The notes below the pieces were generated by a model that saw nothing but the letters and a program-made list of their open reading frames with translations, did not search any database and was not told where the DNA came from. Shown one piece after another: positions 15,385 to 21,387 of a DNA stretch of 21,387 nt. The position numbers were made by a program, and so were the translations under genes. The stretch's first letter is position 1. Every line of letters starts with the position of its first letter. The stretch comes from Christensenella sp. UBA6406 (GTDB lineage Bacteria > Bacillota > Clostridia > Christensenellales > UBA1242): NCBI GenBank assembly GCA_002438625.1, contig DJPS01000001.1, positions 1 to 21,387 of the forward strand. The letters run 5' to 3'.

Positions 15385-15429
15385 AATAAAAAAGTTATCC
15401 ACATTTTACCAAAATTTGTAGATAACTTT
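15385..15429 (-). terminator. Hairpin terminator containing DnaA boxes, second copy
   Basis: The stem pairs 15391-15403 with 15417-15429 (13 pairs, one mismatch) and is followed on the minus strand by TTTATTT. It contains a perfect DnaA box TTATCCACA at 15395-15403 and a one-mismatch inverted box (TTATCTACA) at 15417-15425. It is 88 bases after the hydrolase stop and has the same design as the hairpin at 11-47. Confidence 0.65.
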
Positions 15430-15516
15430 AAACATTTAATTTAAATTTATGTTGAAAATTTTCATTATAAAATCTTATTCTTCACAACTTTTGCTTAATT
15501 ATAACAAAATTAAAAT

Positions 15517-16443
15517 TTACTGCTTTGCGTCATTTAAAATTTTATAAATTGTTTTCCTTGCTTTCTTTGCCTCAGGAATAATTGGAAAAAGCGGAAAAAC
15601 ATGGTTCATGTAAGGATATTCATAATAATTGCATTCTATTCCCGCAGATGTAAGTTTATCTCTCAACTCTCTTGCATCAGGCAATAAAATCTCGTGAGTT
15701 CCTATAAAAATTGTCAATTTACCCAAATTTTCAAAAGTGCCTTTAATTGGGCTTAACATATAGTTATCAAAAGTGCTTCCACCAGCCCAAGTTTTCGCCA
15801 TTTCTACAATGCCAAAAGTTTCAAGTGATGGGTCTATTGATTCCAACGCCTTTAAGTCTGGATTTTCAAGCGACATATCAAGCCACGGAGAAATCATAAC
15901 AACATTATTTGCATTTCTTATGCCCAAGCCCCTTAAATATTGTGCAAACGCAAGAACAAAGCCACCGCCCGCAGAATCACCCATAAAAGCAATATTTTTA
16001 TCTTTTCCGCTATCATCACTATCAATAATTTTAAGGTATAGTTTAAGCACTTTATCATAACATTCAACATAAGTGCAATTAGGTGCTTTTGGATAAATAG
16101 GCACATAAATAGTGTAATCTGTGTTGACCGCAAGTTGCTCAATAAATTTCCAATGGAAATAAACTGGTTGATTTACATAACAACCGCCGTGCATATAAAG
16201 CACCACATTTTTCTCGCTTTCCTTTTGGTTTATTATGTAATAATCCATACTCTCAATTTGTTCTTTAACAATTTTCGCTTTCAATTTCAATAGTTTTGGA
16301 AATTGATAAGGCTTAGAGTTCTTTTTCATCGCTTTATTTATTTGTTTTTTAAACTTCTCTTTCGTGTTTGTTTTATTCTTAACATTGCTTAGGCGGATAA
16401 TTTTTTCAATTACTTTACTGCTCACACTTCTTTCTTCTTTCAT
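15517..16443 (-). CDS. Alpha/beta hydrolase of the hormone-sensitive-lipase type
   Basis: A 308-residue esterase or lipase-like enzyme. The HSL/family IV signature is complete: oxyanion-hole MHGGCY (HGG at 85-87), nucleophile elbow GDSAGGG (Ser157), acid LPDARELRD (Asp256) and base MNHVF (His281). The first ~50 residues are basic and helical, as in many HSL cap regions. There is no signal peptide, so it is probably intracellular; the substrate is unknown. A TTG six bases upstream is in frame, but GAGGTG eight bases before the ATG at 16443 makes that ATG the start. It appears to be a single-gene unit ended by the DnaA-box hairpin. Confidence 0.9.
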   Translation of the reverse strand: MKEERSVSSKVIEKIIRLSNVKNKTNTKEKFKKQINKAMKKNSKPYQFPKLLKLKAKIVKEQIESMDYYIINQKESEKNVVLYMHGGCYVNQPVYFHWKFIEQLAVNTDYTIYVPIYPKAPNCTYVECYDKVLKLYLKIIDSDDSGKDKNIAFMGDSAGGGFVLAFAQYLRGLGIRNANNVVMISPWLDMSLENPDLKALESIDPSLETFGIVEMAKTWAGGSTFDNYMLSPIKGTFENLGKLTIFIGTHEILLPDARELRDKLTSAGIECNYYEYPYMNHVFPLFPIIPEAKKARKTIYKILNDAKQ

Positions 16444-16562
16444 TTTCAATTCACCTCAAACTTAAACTTAATTCATTATTCTCTATTTTATTATTAAACT
16501 ACTCATTTAAATTGTTATTTCGTGCATAAAATTCATATATTTTTATAAAACCACCAAAAGGT

Positions 16563-16582
16563 AAAACAACCGCTAAAGCAGT
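16563..16582 (-). terminator. Possible terminator after hisS
   Basis: On the minus strand, ACTGC TTTA GCGGT (16569-16582) followed by TGTTTT. The stem is only five pairs with one G-U. A neighbouring GTGA/TCAC mini-hairpin precedes it. It lies about 50 bases after the hisS stop. Confidence 0.45.
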
Positions 16583-16630
16583 GAAAAATCACATATTTAT
16601 TTAATTTAATCAAAATTTATATTTAGTTCT

Positions 16631-17893
16631 TTATTTTAAGTTATTCAAATCAGCATTAGATTTTATATCCCAAATTTGCCCATAGCCTAAACTTTGTAAA
16701 TCATCTTTTTGCTTCTTTACATTTTTGTTATATTTATTTAAGTAAACTATTTTTGTCTTCCTTAAATCAGAGACTATTCTATAAAGTCTAACTTTATCAA
16801 TTTCAGCGTTTTTGGCATCGTACAAAACTGCAATTTTTTTCTTACCAACTTCCGTATTAAAACAATTATTTTCCATTAAAAGCATAACAAGACGCTCGAA
16901 CCCAATAGAAATGCCAACTGCTGGAACATTTTGCCCAACAAAATCTCCAACCATATTGTCATATCTTCCGCCCCCACCAACAGCAGAGCCAAAATTGTTG
17001 CAATATATTTCATAAATTGTTCCAGTGTAATAACCCATTCCACGTACAATAGACAAATCAAATTGAATATTAAAACCATTTATTTCTTTAACAATTTTCA
17101 TAATTTCTTCTAAATTTTTCACAATCTTGTCTATACTTTCATCATTAAAATATGCTTTTATAAATTTTAACTTATCATCCGCATTATTTAAATCGCTTAA
17201 AAGTTGCACATAATTTTTGCATAACATTTCATCTATGCCCAATTTTACAAGTTCACCATAAACCGCATCAATGCCAATTTTATCCATCTTGTCAAGCACA
17301 ACCAACACATCGCCATAACTTTGAGTAGGAAAACCAACCTTATCACACATAGCACGCAAAATTCGCCTATCATTTATTTTTATAGTGAAATCAAGCCCAT
17401 TTATTTTATTTAAAAATGTTGTCGTTGCACTTATAAGTTCAATTTCCGCATCTACGCCACTTTCGCCAAATATATCAATGTCGCATTGCTTAAACTGCCT
17501 TGACCTGCCCTTTTGTGGTCTATCAGCCCTAAAAACATCTCCAAATTGAAAAACTTTAAAAGGATAAGGCAAATTATCTTTATTGTTGGAATAAAAACGA
17601 CATAAAGGCATTGTTAAATCATATCTTAACCCACAATCACAAAGCTCCTCGCCTTTTTCAATCGCCTCAGCCAATTTTTCTCCCCGCTTTAAAATGTGAA
17701 ATGTCAATTTTTCATTTTCCCCACCATTGTTACAGCTTAAATTTTCAAAATGCTCTACAATAGGCGTTTCTATTAATGAAAATCCATAACCTGAATAAAC
17801 ATCCCTAACCATTTCAAAAACTTTATCTCTTACAACCTTTTCATTAGGTAAAATATCTCTCATGCCCTTAACAGGTTGCTTAATCAATTCCAT
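16631..17893 (-). CDS. hisS: Histidine-tRNA ligase
   Basis: Class II aminoacyl-tRNA synthetase charging tRNA-His, 420 residues from the chosen ATG. Visible motifs: GMRDILPNE near the N terminus (motif 1 region), RYDLTMPLCR, motif 2 FRADRPQKGRSRQFKQCD, the histidine-specific RGMGYYTGTIYE, AVGGGGRYDNMVG, and motif 3 GISIGFERL. The C-terminal anticodon-binding domain (about 70 residues after motif 3) is shorter and more Lys-rich than usual. The VFRADRPQKGR form of motif 2 resembles the longer HisRS branch rather than the common Firmicutes form; that is from memory and should be checked. A GTG nine bases upstream is part of the ribosome binding site GGGGTGAG, so the ATG is preferred. The leader shows no T-box. 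HisZ is less likely because the synthetase motifs are intact. Confidence 0.93.
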   Translation of the reverse strand: MELIKQPVKGMRDILPNEKVVRDKVFEMVRDVYSGYGFSLIETPIVEHFENLSCNNGGENEKLTFHILKRGEKLAEAIEKGEELCDCGLRYDLTMPLCRFYSNNKDNLPYPFKVFQFGDVFRADRPQKGRSRQFKQCDIDIFGESGVDAEIELISATTTFLNKINGLDFTIKINDRRILRAMCDKVGFPTQSYGDVLVVLDKMDKIGIDAVYGELVKLGIDEMLCKNYVQLLSDLNNADDKLKFIKAYFNDESIDKIVKNLEEIMKIVKEINGFNIQFDLSIVRGMGYYTGTIYEIYCNNFGSAVGGGGRYDNMVGDFVGQNVPAVGISIGFERLVMLLMENNCFNTEVGKKKIAVLYDAKNAEIDKVRLYRIVSDLRKTKIVYLNKYNKNVKKQKDDLQSLGYGQIWDIKSNADLNNLK

Positions 17894-17938
17894 AAAACTC
17901 ACCCCTTAATCTAGTTTAAACCTATTCTATATAGAAAT

Positions 17939-17967
17939 ATTATAACACATTTTCGAAATGTTTACAA
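17939..17967 (-). promoter_or_regulatory. Promoter of hisS
   Basis: On the minus strand, TTGTAA (17962-17967), a 17-base spacer and TATAAT (17939-17944) with an upstream TG (extended -10). The spacer holds a near-perfect dyad, ACATTTTCGAAATGT (17947-17961). The leader is about 40 bases. Confidence 0.68.
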
Positions 17968-18163
17968 GCACACCACAAAAAAACAAAATTATAGCAGTTT
18001 TTAAACTCTACACAATTAATTCGCCAATTAAACACATTATAAACACCAAAAAGAGAAAATTTATAAAAAAATTATAAATTTATGAAAGTTCTATTTCTTC
18101 TCCTTATAATTATTTCCTTAATATTATAGCATAAAATTCAATAAATTTATTTTGCTAACTTTG
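17968..18163 (-). promoter_or_regulatory. Complex upstream region of hisS with extra -10 boxes and an AT hairpin
   Basis: No gene seen. On the minus strand there are further TATAAT boxes at 17988-17993 and 18123-18128, the latter with an extended TGC. An AAGGAGAAG ribosome-binding-like sequence at 18097-18105 has no open frame after it. A perfect 10-bp all-AT hairpin is at 18057-18066/18072-18081. A dyad TTAATT-CGCC-AATTAA is at 18016-18031. It may give an additional start for hisS or a short RNA. Confidence 0.35.
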
Positions 18164-18535
18164 TTACAGCTTTGGAACATTATCATCTTTTACATCTGTT
18201 TCTTCTTCATCCTTGCTTTCAACATCTATTTTCATCGCCACAGCGACCATTTCCATTAAATAAGGAACATTTATCTCGCCATTGTTGTCATATAGATTAT
18301 TGTCATCTAATATTATCGCTTTCTGCAATTTAGGGTTTGCCTTTGCCAATTCTTCAAGTGAAGATTTATACCTCAAATTTCGCTCATCTATCAAAAATGT
18401 AGAACGTTTTATTTCCTTATAATGAGCGAACAAACTTACCGCACTACTTACCGCCCTTACATTTTCACTTTCTACGCCAAATTCTTTTGCCACAAACTCT
18501 CCTAATGACGCATTACTTGTAATCAACGTTACCAT
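18164..18535 (-). CDS. Uncharacterised small acidic protein, about 123 residues
   Basis: I recognise no family. An in-frame TTG lies 30 bases upstream, but AAAGGAGA eight bases before the ATG at 18535 fixes the start (MVTLITSNASLGEF). Predicted alternation of strands and helices (VTLITSN, STFLIDERN, KAIILDDNN) looks like a small alpha/beta fold and faintly recalls a receiver-like domain. The Asp positions do not form a convincing phosphorylation pocket. The last ~20 residues are highly acidic (SKDEEETDVKDDN). No signal or membrane segment. It has its own promoter about 150 bases upstream and is followed by the hisS region. Confidence 0.75.
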   Translation of the reverse strand: MVTLITSNASLGEFVAKEFGVESENVRAVSSAVSLFAHYKEIKRSTFLIDERNLRYKSSLEELAKANPKLQKAIILDDNNLYDNNGEINVPYLMEMVAVAMKIDVESKDEEETDVKDDNVPKL

Positions 18536-18860
18536 TTTTATATTCTCCTTTTCTCTTTTTTGCAAACCATAACACTTAACTTCAATTTTTTATTCAGCAC
18601 CACCATAAAGTTTCAGTTTTAAAATAAATTAATTAAATTTACCTTTTAATTAGTTTCATTTTTTATTATGTTTGTACCTTTATTATAATACAAATTTTCC
18701 TAAAAAGCAAATATTTTTTACAAAATATTAAAATTAATTTTAATTTTTATATTTTTTGTAATTTTGTAGATGATTTAAGCACTTTTGTACAATAAATTAC
18801 TATTTAAATAGAACAATCGTTTAAGTGCTGACCAGCTTTTAAAATTAGTAAAATAGAATT
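18536..18860 (-). other. Long leader of the small acidic protein gene plus upstream non-coding DNA
   Basis: The ~140-base leader (about 18536-18675) contains two tiny minus-strand frames. One starts ATG-AAA-CTA and has six codons. The other has 22 codons, starts ATGGTGGTGCTG and ends two bases before the real ATG. Neither has a clear ribosome binding site. Between 18711 and 18860 I see only AT-rich sequence with short inverted repeats such as AGCACTT/AAGTGCT and CAGCTTTT/AAAAGCTG. Confidence 0.35.
18682..18710 (-). promoter_or_regulatory. Putative promoter of the small acidic protein gene
   Basis: On the minus strand, TTGCTT (18705-18710), a 17-base spacer, TATAAT (18682-18687). The -10 is perfect, the -35 only half matched. 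Confidence 0.5.
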
Positions 18861-18898
18861 AAAAAAAAAGCTGTTACCACAAATTAATAACAAACTTT
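18861..18898 (-). terminator. Intrinsic terminator of the padR operon
   Basis: A stem pairing 18873-18879 with 18885-18891 (two G-U pairs), extended by AAAG/CTTT outside, is followed on the minus strand by nine consecutive T residues. It begins 45 bases after the DUF4097 stop. Confidence 0.75.
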
Positions 18899-18942
18899 TT
18901 CATTTTAAAATTTTTAATTTAACTTTTAGAAACTAAAAATAG

Positions 18943-19854
18943 TTAAGAAATAAATTGAACGTTTATAGAGCCTGTAGTAGTTGAACAATTAAGCGATTTT
19001 CCACCCTCGACATCCTTATTTTTTAAATTACTTTTGCCCACCGTTGTAGAACTCTTTATATCATAATCTGCTTCATTACCAACAACTTCACCTTTAATTG
19101 AACCAGTGGAACATTTTACCTTTATAGCATTAGAATTAATCGCTTTAAACTTAATGTCCCCTGTTGATGTATTGAATGTTACGACAGGACAATCTATTTC
19201 ACACTTTACATCCCCTGTTGTCGCTTTTGCAATAAACTCATTATTCGCTTTTACATTATAAGCTCTTATGTCGCCCGTTGTAAGTTTAATTTGCAAATCA
19301 TTACCAAATTGAGCATTTTCAACATTAATGTCCCCTGTGGTTGCCACAAACTCACCATTCACTGCACCAATATTTGCAACTGTTGCATCACCCGTAGCAA
19401 TTTTTATATTTATATTTTTTAAATTACTTAAACCATTAACATTGACATCCCCTGTTTGTGTTGACAATGTCAAATTGCCTTTAAAATTACTTGGTACGCC
19501 AACATTAACACTTAATTTATTGTGCCCCATTAGTCTAAAAAAGTTAAAAAGCCAATTAATTCTTTTCATTTTAAGTTCAATCTCATTGCCTTCATTAGAA
19601 AAGGAATGTGCCAATTTTTCATTTTCATAATAAGAAAATTTTATCTTATCCCCATCTATAACATTAATTGTTATATCTTCAATTTCACTGCTTATTGTTA
19701 AATTACTATTCTCATTAAATTCTATCTCTTGTTCAATTTTCTTTAAATCACTCATATCATAACCTCCATTAATTACAAAAATTGAAAATCCTACCATAAA
19801 TAAAAGCAACCCTGCTAGCAATATAAAGCACATTGCGGTAACAAACTTTTTCAT
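18943..19854 (-). CDS. DUF4097 membrane-anchored beta-repeat protein
   Basis: A 303-residue protein with one N-terminal membrane segment (about 7-29) and a long beta-helical region. The repeat is a short hydrophobic strand followed by TTGD or STGD, seen at least six times between about 150 and 265 (STQTGDVNV, ATGDATV, ATTGDINV, TTGDIRA, ATTGDVKC, STGDIKF, STGSIKG). This is the typical DUF4097 'putative adhesin' layout, probably extracytoplasmic. It is last in a padR-DUF1700-DUF4097 operon, an arrangement common in Firmicutes, and its ATG overlaps the DUF1700 stop (TAATG). Its exact role is unknown; envelope-stress sensing is a common suggestion, not shown here. Confidence 0.88.
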   Translation of the reverse strand: MKKFVTAMCFILLAGLLLFMVGFSIFVINGGYDMSDLKKIEQEIEFNENSNLTISSEIEDITINVIDGDKIKFSYYENEKLAHSFSNEGNEIELKMKRINWLFNFFRLMGHNKLSVNVGVPSNFKGNLTLSTQTGDVNVNGLSNLKNINIKIATGDATVANIGAVNGEFVATTGDINVENAQFGNDLQIKLTTGDIRAYNVKANNEFIAKATTGDVKCEIDCPVVTFNTSTGDIKFKAINSNAIKVKCSTGSIKGEVVGNEADYDIKSSTTVGKSNLKNKDVEGGKSLNCSTTTGSINVQFIS

Positions 19855-20459
19855 TAGCCCTTCATCTCCTTATATTTTTTTGATTTCAAACAACTAAAAC
19901 ATTGCTTAATAAATTTAGTTAAATATATAAAGCCAACAATGCCCAAAGCAAACGCAATTAATCCGCAACCAAAGAGCATCAGCCCAAACCCTAAATTTTC
20001 AAACAAACCAACAAAGCCATAACCAAACACAACAATGCCCGACAACGCACACGCACTAACAGTTGCATATAATGCAATAACCAAACTAAAAATTGCACAT
20101 ACGACTCCAATTCCAACACCTAAAACTCCGCAACCTATTGAAAACCACAAAGGAGAACCAACTATAATCAAAACTAGCCACATAGTTTTAAATTTGCCGT
20201 TTTCATCCCTATAAAAGCACTTTTGCTTTTTATCAGCCTTAACGGCACTTTTTGCTTGCTCTCCGCCACTTTCTTCCATTGCTCTTTGTGCAATCTCCTT
20301 AGGCGAACCCAGTTCAGCGACAGCATCAATTTCACTTTTACCACTATCAATTAAATCATTGATAATTTCTTTATAGTATTCAATTAAACTTTCACTATCA
20401 GCATAACCAATCGCCAACAGTTCTTTCTTTAATTCTTTAAAGAACTTATTTTTATCCAT
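19854..20459 (-). CDS. DUF1700 (HAAS) membrane protein
   Basis: A 201-residue protein. The N-terminal ~65 residues form the HAAS/DUF1700 helical domain (FFKELKKELLAIG, SLIEYYKEIINDLIDSGKSE, AVAELGSPKEIAQ). A charged linker follows, then four or so hydrophobic segments between about 92 and 188, ending in a basic tail (CLKSKKYKEMKG). The family is usually encoded next to a PadR regulator and a DUF4097 protein, as here. Probably an integral membrane component acting with the downstream gene. It overlaps padR by eight bases and DUF4097 by one, so the three are translated as a coupled unit. Confidence 0.9.
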   Translation of the reverse strand: MDKNKFFKELKKELLAIGYADSESLIEYYKEIINDLIDSGKSEIDAVAELGSPKEIAQRAMEESGGEQAKSAVKADKKQKCFYRDENGKFKTMWLVLIIVGSPLWFSIGCGVLGVGIGVVCAIFSLVIALYATVSACALSGIVVFGYGFVGLFENLGFGLMLFGCGLIAFALGIVGFIYLTKFIKQCFSCLKSKKYKEMKG

Positions 20460-20766
20460 CTATTTCTCCTTTTATAAAGTCATATACCTTTACAATCCCC
20501 TTCCAACTTTCTAAAAACTCAAAGATTTTGCCTTTCCCCATTTCTGTAATAGAATAATATTTTCTAAGCCTTCCATTGAACTCAGCACTTCTAACATTGA
20601 CATACCCGCCCGCTTCCAATCTTCTCAAAATAGGATATAAAGTTGATTCAGATATGGGAATATACGCTGAAACTTTTCCAATTAATTCATAACCATAAGT
20701 TTCACCTTTAAGCATAGATGCCAATACACAAATTTCAAGCACACCACGTTTCAGTTGTGCATCCAT
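20452..20766 (-). CDS. PadR-family transcriptional regulator
   Basis: A 104-residue winged-helix regulator. LKRGVLEICVLASMLKGETYGYELI opens the PadR domain (quoted in parts: LKRGVLEICVLASML, then GETYGYELI), followed by SESTLYPILRRLEAGGYV (recognition helix) and GRLRKYYSITEMGK (wing). The C-terminal helix is of the short PadR-s2 type. An upstream in-frame GTG is possible, but AGGAGGTG eight bases before the ATG at 20766 decides the start (MDAQLKRG). First gene of the operon with DUF1700 and DUF4097. It probably represses its own promoter through the dyad that overlaps it, and an envelope ligand or signal could release it; that is inferred from the family. Confidence 0.93.
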   Translation of the reverse strand: MDAQLKRGVLEICVLASMLKGETYGYELIGKVSAYIPISESTLYPILRRLEAGGYVNVRSAEFNGRLRKYYSITEMGKGKIFEFLESWKGIVKVYDFIKGEIDG

Positions 20767-20793
20767 ATAACCCACACCTCCTAACACTTAACT

Positions 20794-20824
20794 ATATTAT
20801 ACAACGCATAGTATTATATGTCAA
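20794..20824 (-). promoter_or_regulatory. Consensus promoter of the padR operon with overlapping dyad
   Basis: On the minus strand, perfect TTGACA (20819-20824), a 17-base spacer and perfect TATAAT (20796-20801). A near-palindrome, ATATTATAC (20794-20802) and GTATTATAT (20811-20819), spans the -10 to -35 region and is a plausible PadR operator. The leader is only about 23 bases. Confidence 0.85.
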
Positions 20825-20913
20825 GCAATATTAGAAAAAAAGTATAAAAAAGTTGAAAAATAAAATATATAATTAACCAACTATGCTTTTGTTGATAAAT
20901 AGATAAATTAAAA

Positions 20914-20942
20914 CAACAAAAAACTGCTACATTTGTGGCAGT
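20914..20942 (-). terminator. Terminator downstream of the small gene at 20989
   Basis: The stem pairs 20923-20930 with 20935-20942 (one mismatch, 4-base loop) and is followed on the minus strand by TTTTTTGTTG. It shares its 3' arm and T-tract (GTAGCAGTTTTTTGT) with the 5S terminator at 21334-21362. Confidence 0.65.
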
Positions 20943-20988
20943 GCAACATTGACCCATTTTAGTCAAACTATGTAGCAAATTGGTAAAT

Positions 20989-21192
20989 TTACTTTTTGAC
21001 TTTTAAAATAAATTTAATATTTTTATTTATTTGAATAAAATCAGATTTTTTATTGCTTAAATTTTTTAAAATCTCTTGCTTTGTTAAAAAGTCATATTCA
21101 TTAGATTTTTCCATACTCATTTTTTGTAATTCATTAATCTGCTCTTCTGTAAATTCTGGCTTTATTACATCTGTTAAAGTTAGTTCATACAC
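20989..21192 (-). pseudogene. Small open frame, probably the tail of a decayed gene
   Basis: The 67-codon frame begins only at a GTG without a ribosome binding site (reads YELTLTDVIKPEFTEEQ). Upstream, the same frame has one TAA at 21202-21204. It then continues open to the window edge with gene-like content (for example NAFLESGNKIFGNQFENF, then NAKYVKANIVKFKRL just before the stop). The simplest reading is one gene interrupted by a stop and cut short near the rRNA operon. The protein is acidic and then lysine-rich, and I recognise no family. It could instead be a genuine short gene. Confidence 0.4.
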
Positions 21193-21333
21193 TTTACTTG
21201 TTTATAAGCGTTTAAACTTAACAATATTTGCTTTAACATATTTAGCATTAAAATTTTCAAATTGATTGCCAAATATTTTGTTTCCGCTTTCTAAAAATGC
21301 ATTTTTATTATCAGCATTAGCATAATAAATAAT

Positions 21334-21362
21334 ACAAAAAAACTGCTACAATTATAGCAGTT
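21334..21362 (-). terminator. rRNA operon terminator after 5S
   Basis: A perfect 8-bp stem AACTGCTA/TAGCAGTT (21341-21348 with 21355-21362) and a six-base loop, followed on the minus strand by TTTTTTGTATT. It lies about ten bases after the 5S end. Confidence 0.8.
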
Positions 21363-21371
21363 AATAATTGA

Positions 21372-21387
21372 ATCTGGCAATGTCCTA
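21372..21387 (-). rRNA. rrf: 5S rRNA, 3' end only (cut by window edge)
   Basis: On the minus strand the last bases read TAGGACATTGCCAGAT, matching the conserved 3' end of bacterial 5S rRNA (AGTAGGNC..TGCCAG). A strong terminator follows immediately. Only about 15 bases are inside the window, so the call rests on this motif and the terminator. The rest of the rRNA operon is expected just beyond the right edge. Confidence 0.72.

Noticed and set aside
17894..18163. T-box riboswitch before hisS
   Set aside because: The conserved T-box sequence (GGGTGGNACCGCG or its complement) is absent, and the leader from the best promoter is only about 40 bases.
1..21387. Insertion sequences, prophage, toxin-antitoxin or defence genes
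   Set aside because: I found no transposase, integrase, phage structural, nuclease-defence or recognisable toxin-antitoxin gene among the credible frames.

Overview
The window looks like chromosome from a very AT-rich, low-GC Gram-positive bacterium, most likely an uncultured gut-type member of the Clostridia/Bacillota. The evidence is strong AGGAGG-type ribosome binding sites, WhiA, a SipW-type secreted protein, a YetF/DUF421 membrane protein, and a PadR/DUF1700/DUF4097 operon. Every confident gene but one lies on the minus strand, and a 5S rRNA 3' end on the same strand enters at the right edge. The minus strand is therefore probably the leading strand. I count 17 TAA, 2 TAG and no TGA stops among the called genes.

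Layout from left to right. Positions 1-930: a hairpin terminator whose stem is two perfect inverted DnaA boxes, then a YetF-like membrane protein. Positions 1020-2690: the accessory-looking part, with a SipW-signal secreted protein (minus) and a divergently transcribed 78-residue Cys/Asn/Gly-rich protein (plus), each with its own promoter and terminator. Positions 2690-4790: a bacterial PH-domain protein and a YbiT/YkpA-type ABC-F ATPase.

Positions 4900-14460 are the conserved core: uvrC, murB, PHP phosphoesterase, whiA, dnaE, pfkA, read right to left. This is a familiar Clostridia neighbourhood, but rapZ and yvcK are missing between the PHP gene and whiA, and no pyk follows pfkA. whiA and dnaE overlap by one base and are probably translationally coupled.

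Positions 14540-18540 hold an unrecognised 255-residue protein, an HSL-type alpha/beta hydrolase followed by a second DnaA-box terminator, histidyl-tRNA synthetase, and an unrecognised 124-residue protein with a long leader. Positions 18860-20830 are a compact three-gene operon (padR, DUF1700, DUF4097) with overlapping genes, a consensus sigma-A promoter that overlaps a dyad, and a good terminator. The last 450 bases hold a probably decayed small gene and the 5S end with its terminator.

I see no CRISPR array, no complete mobile element, no tRNA and no clear new multi-gene system. The most unusual items are the Cys-rich tandem-repeat micro-protein beside the SipW-type protein, the DnaA-box terminator pair, and the loss of rapZ-yvcK from a conserved cluster.
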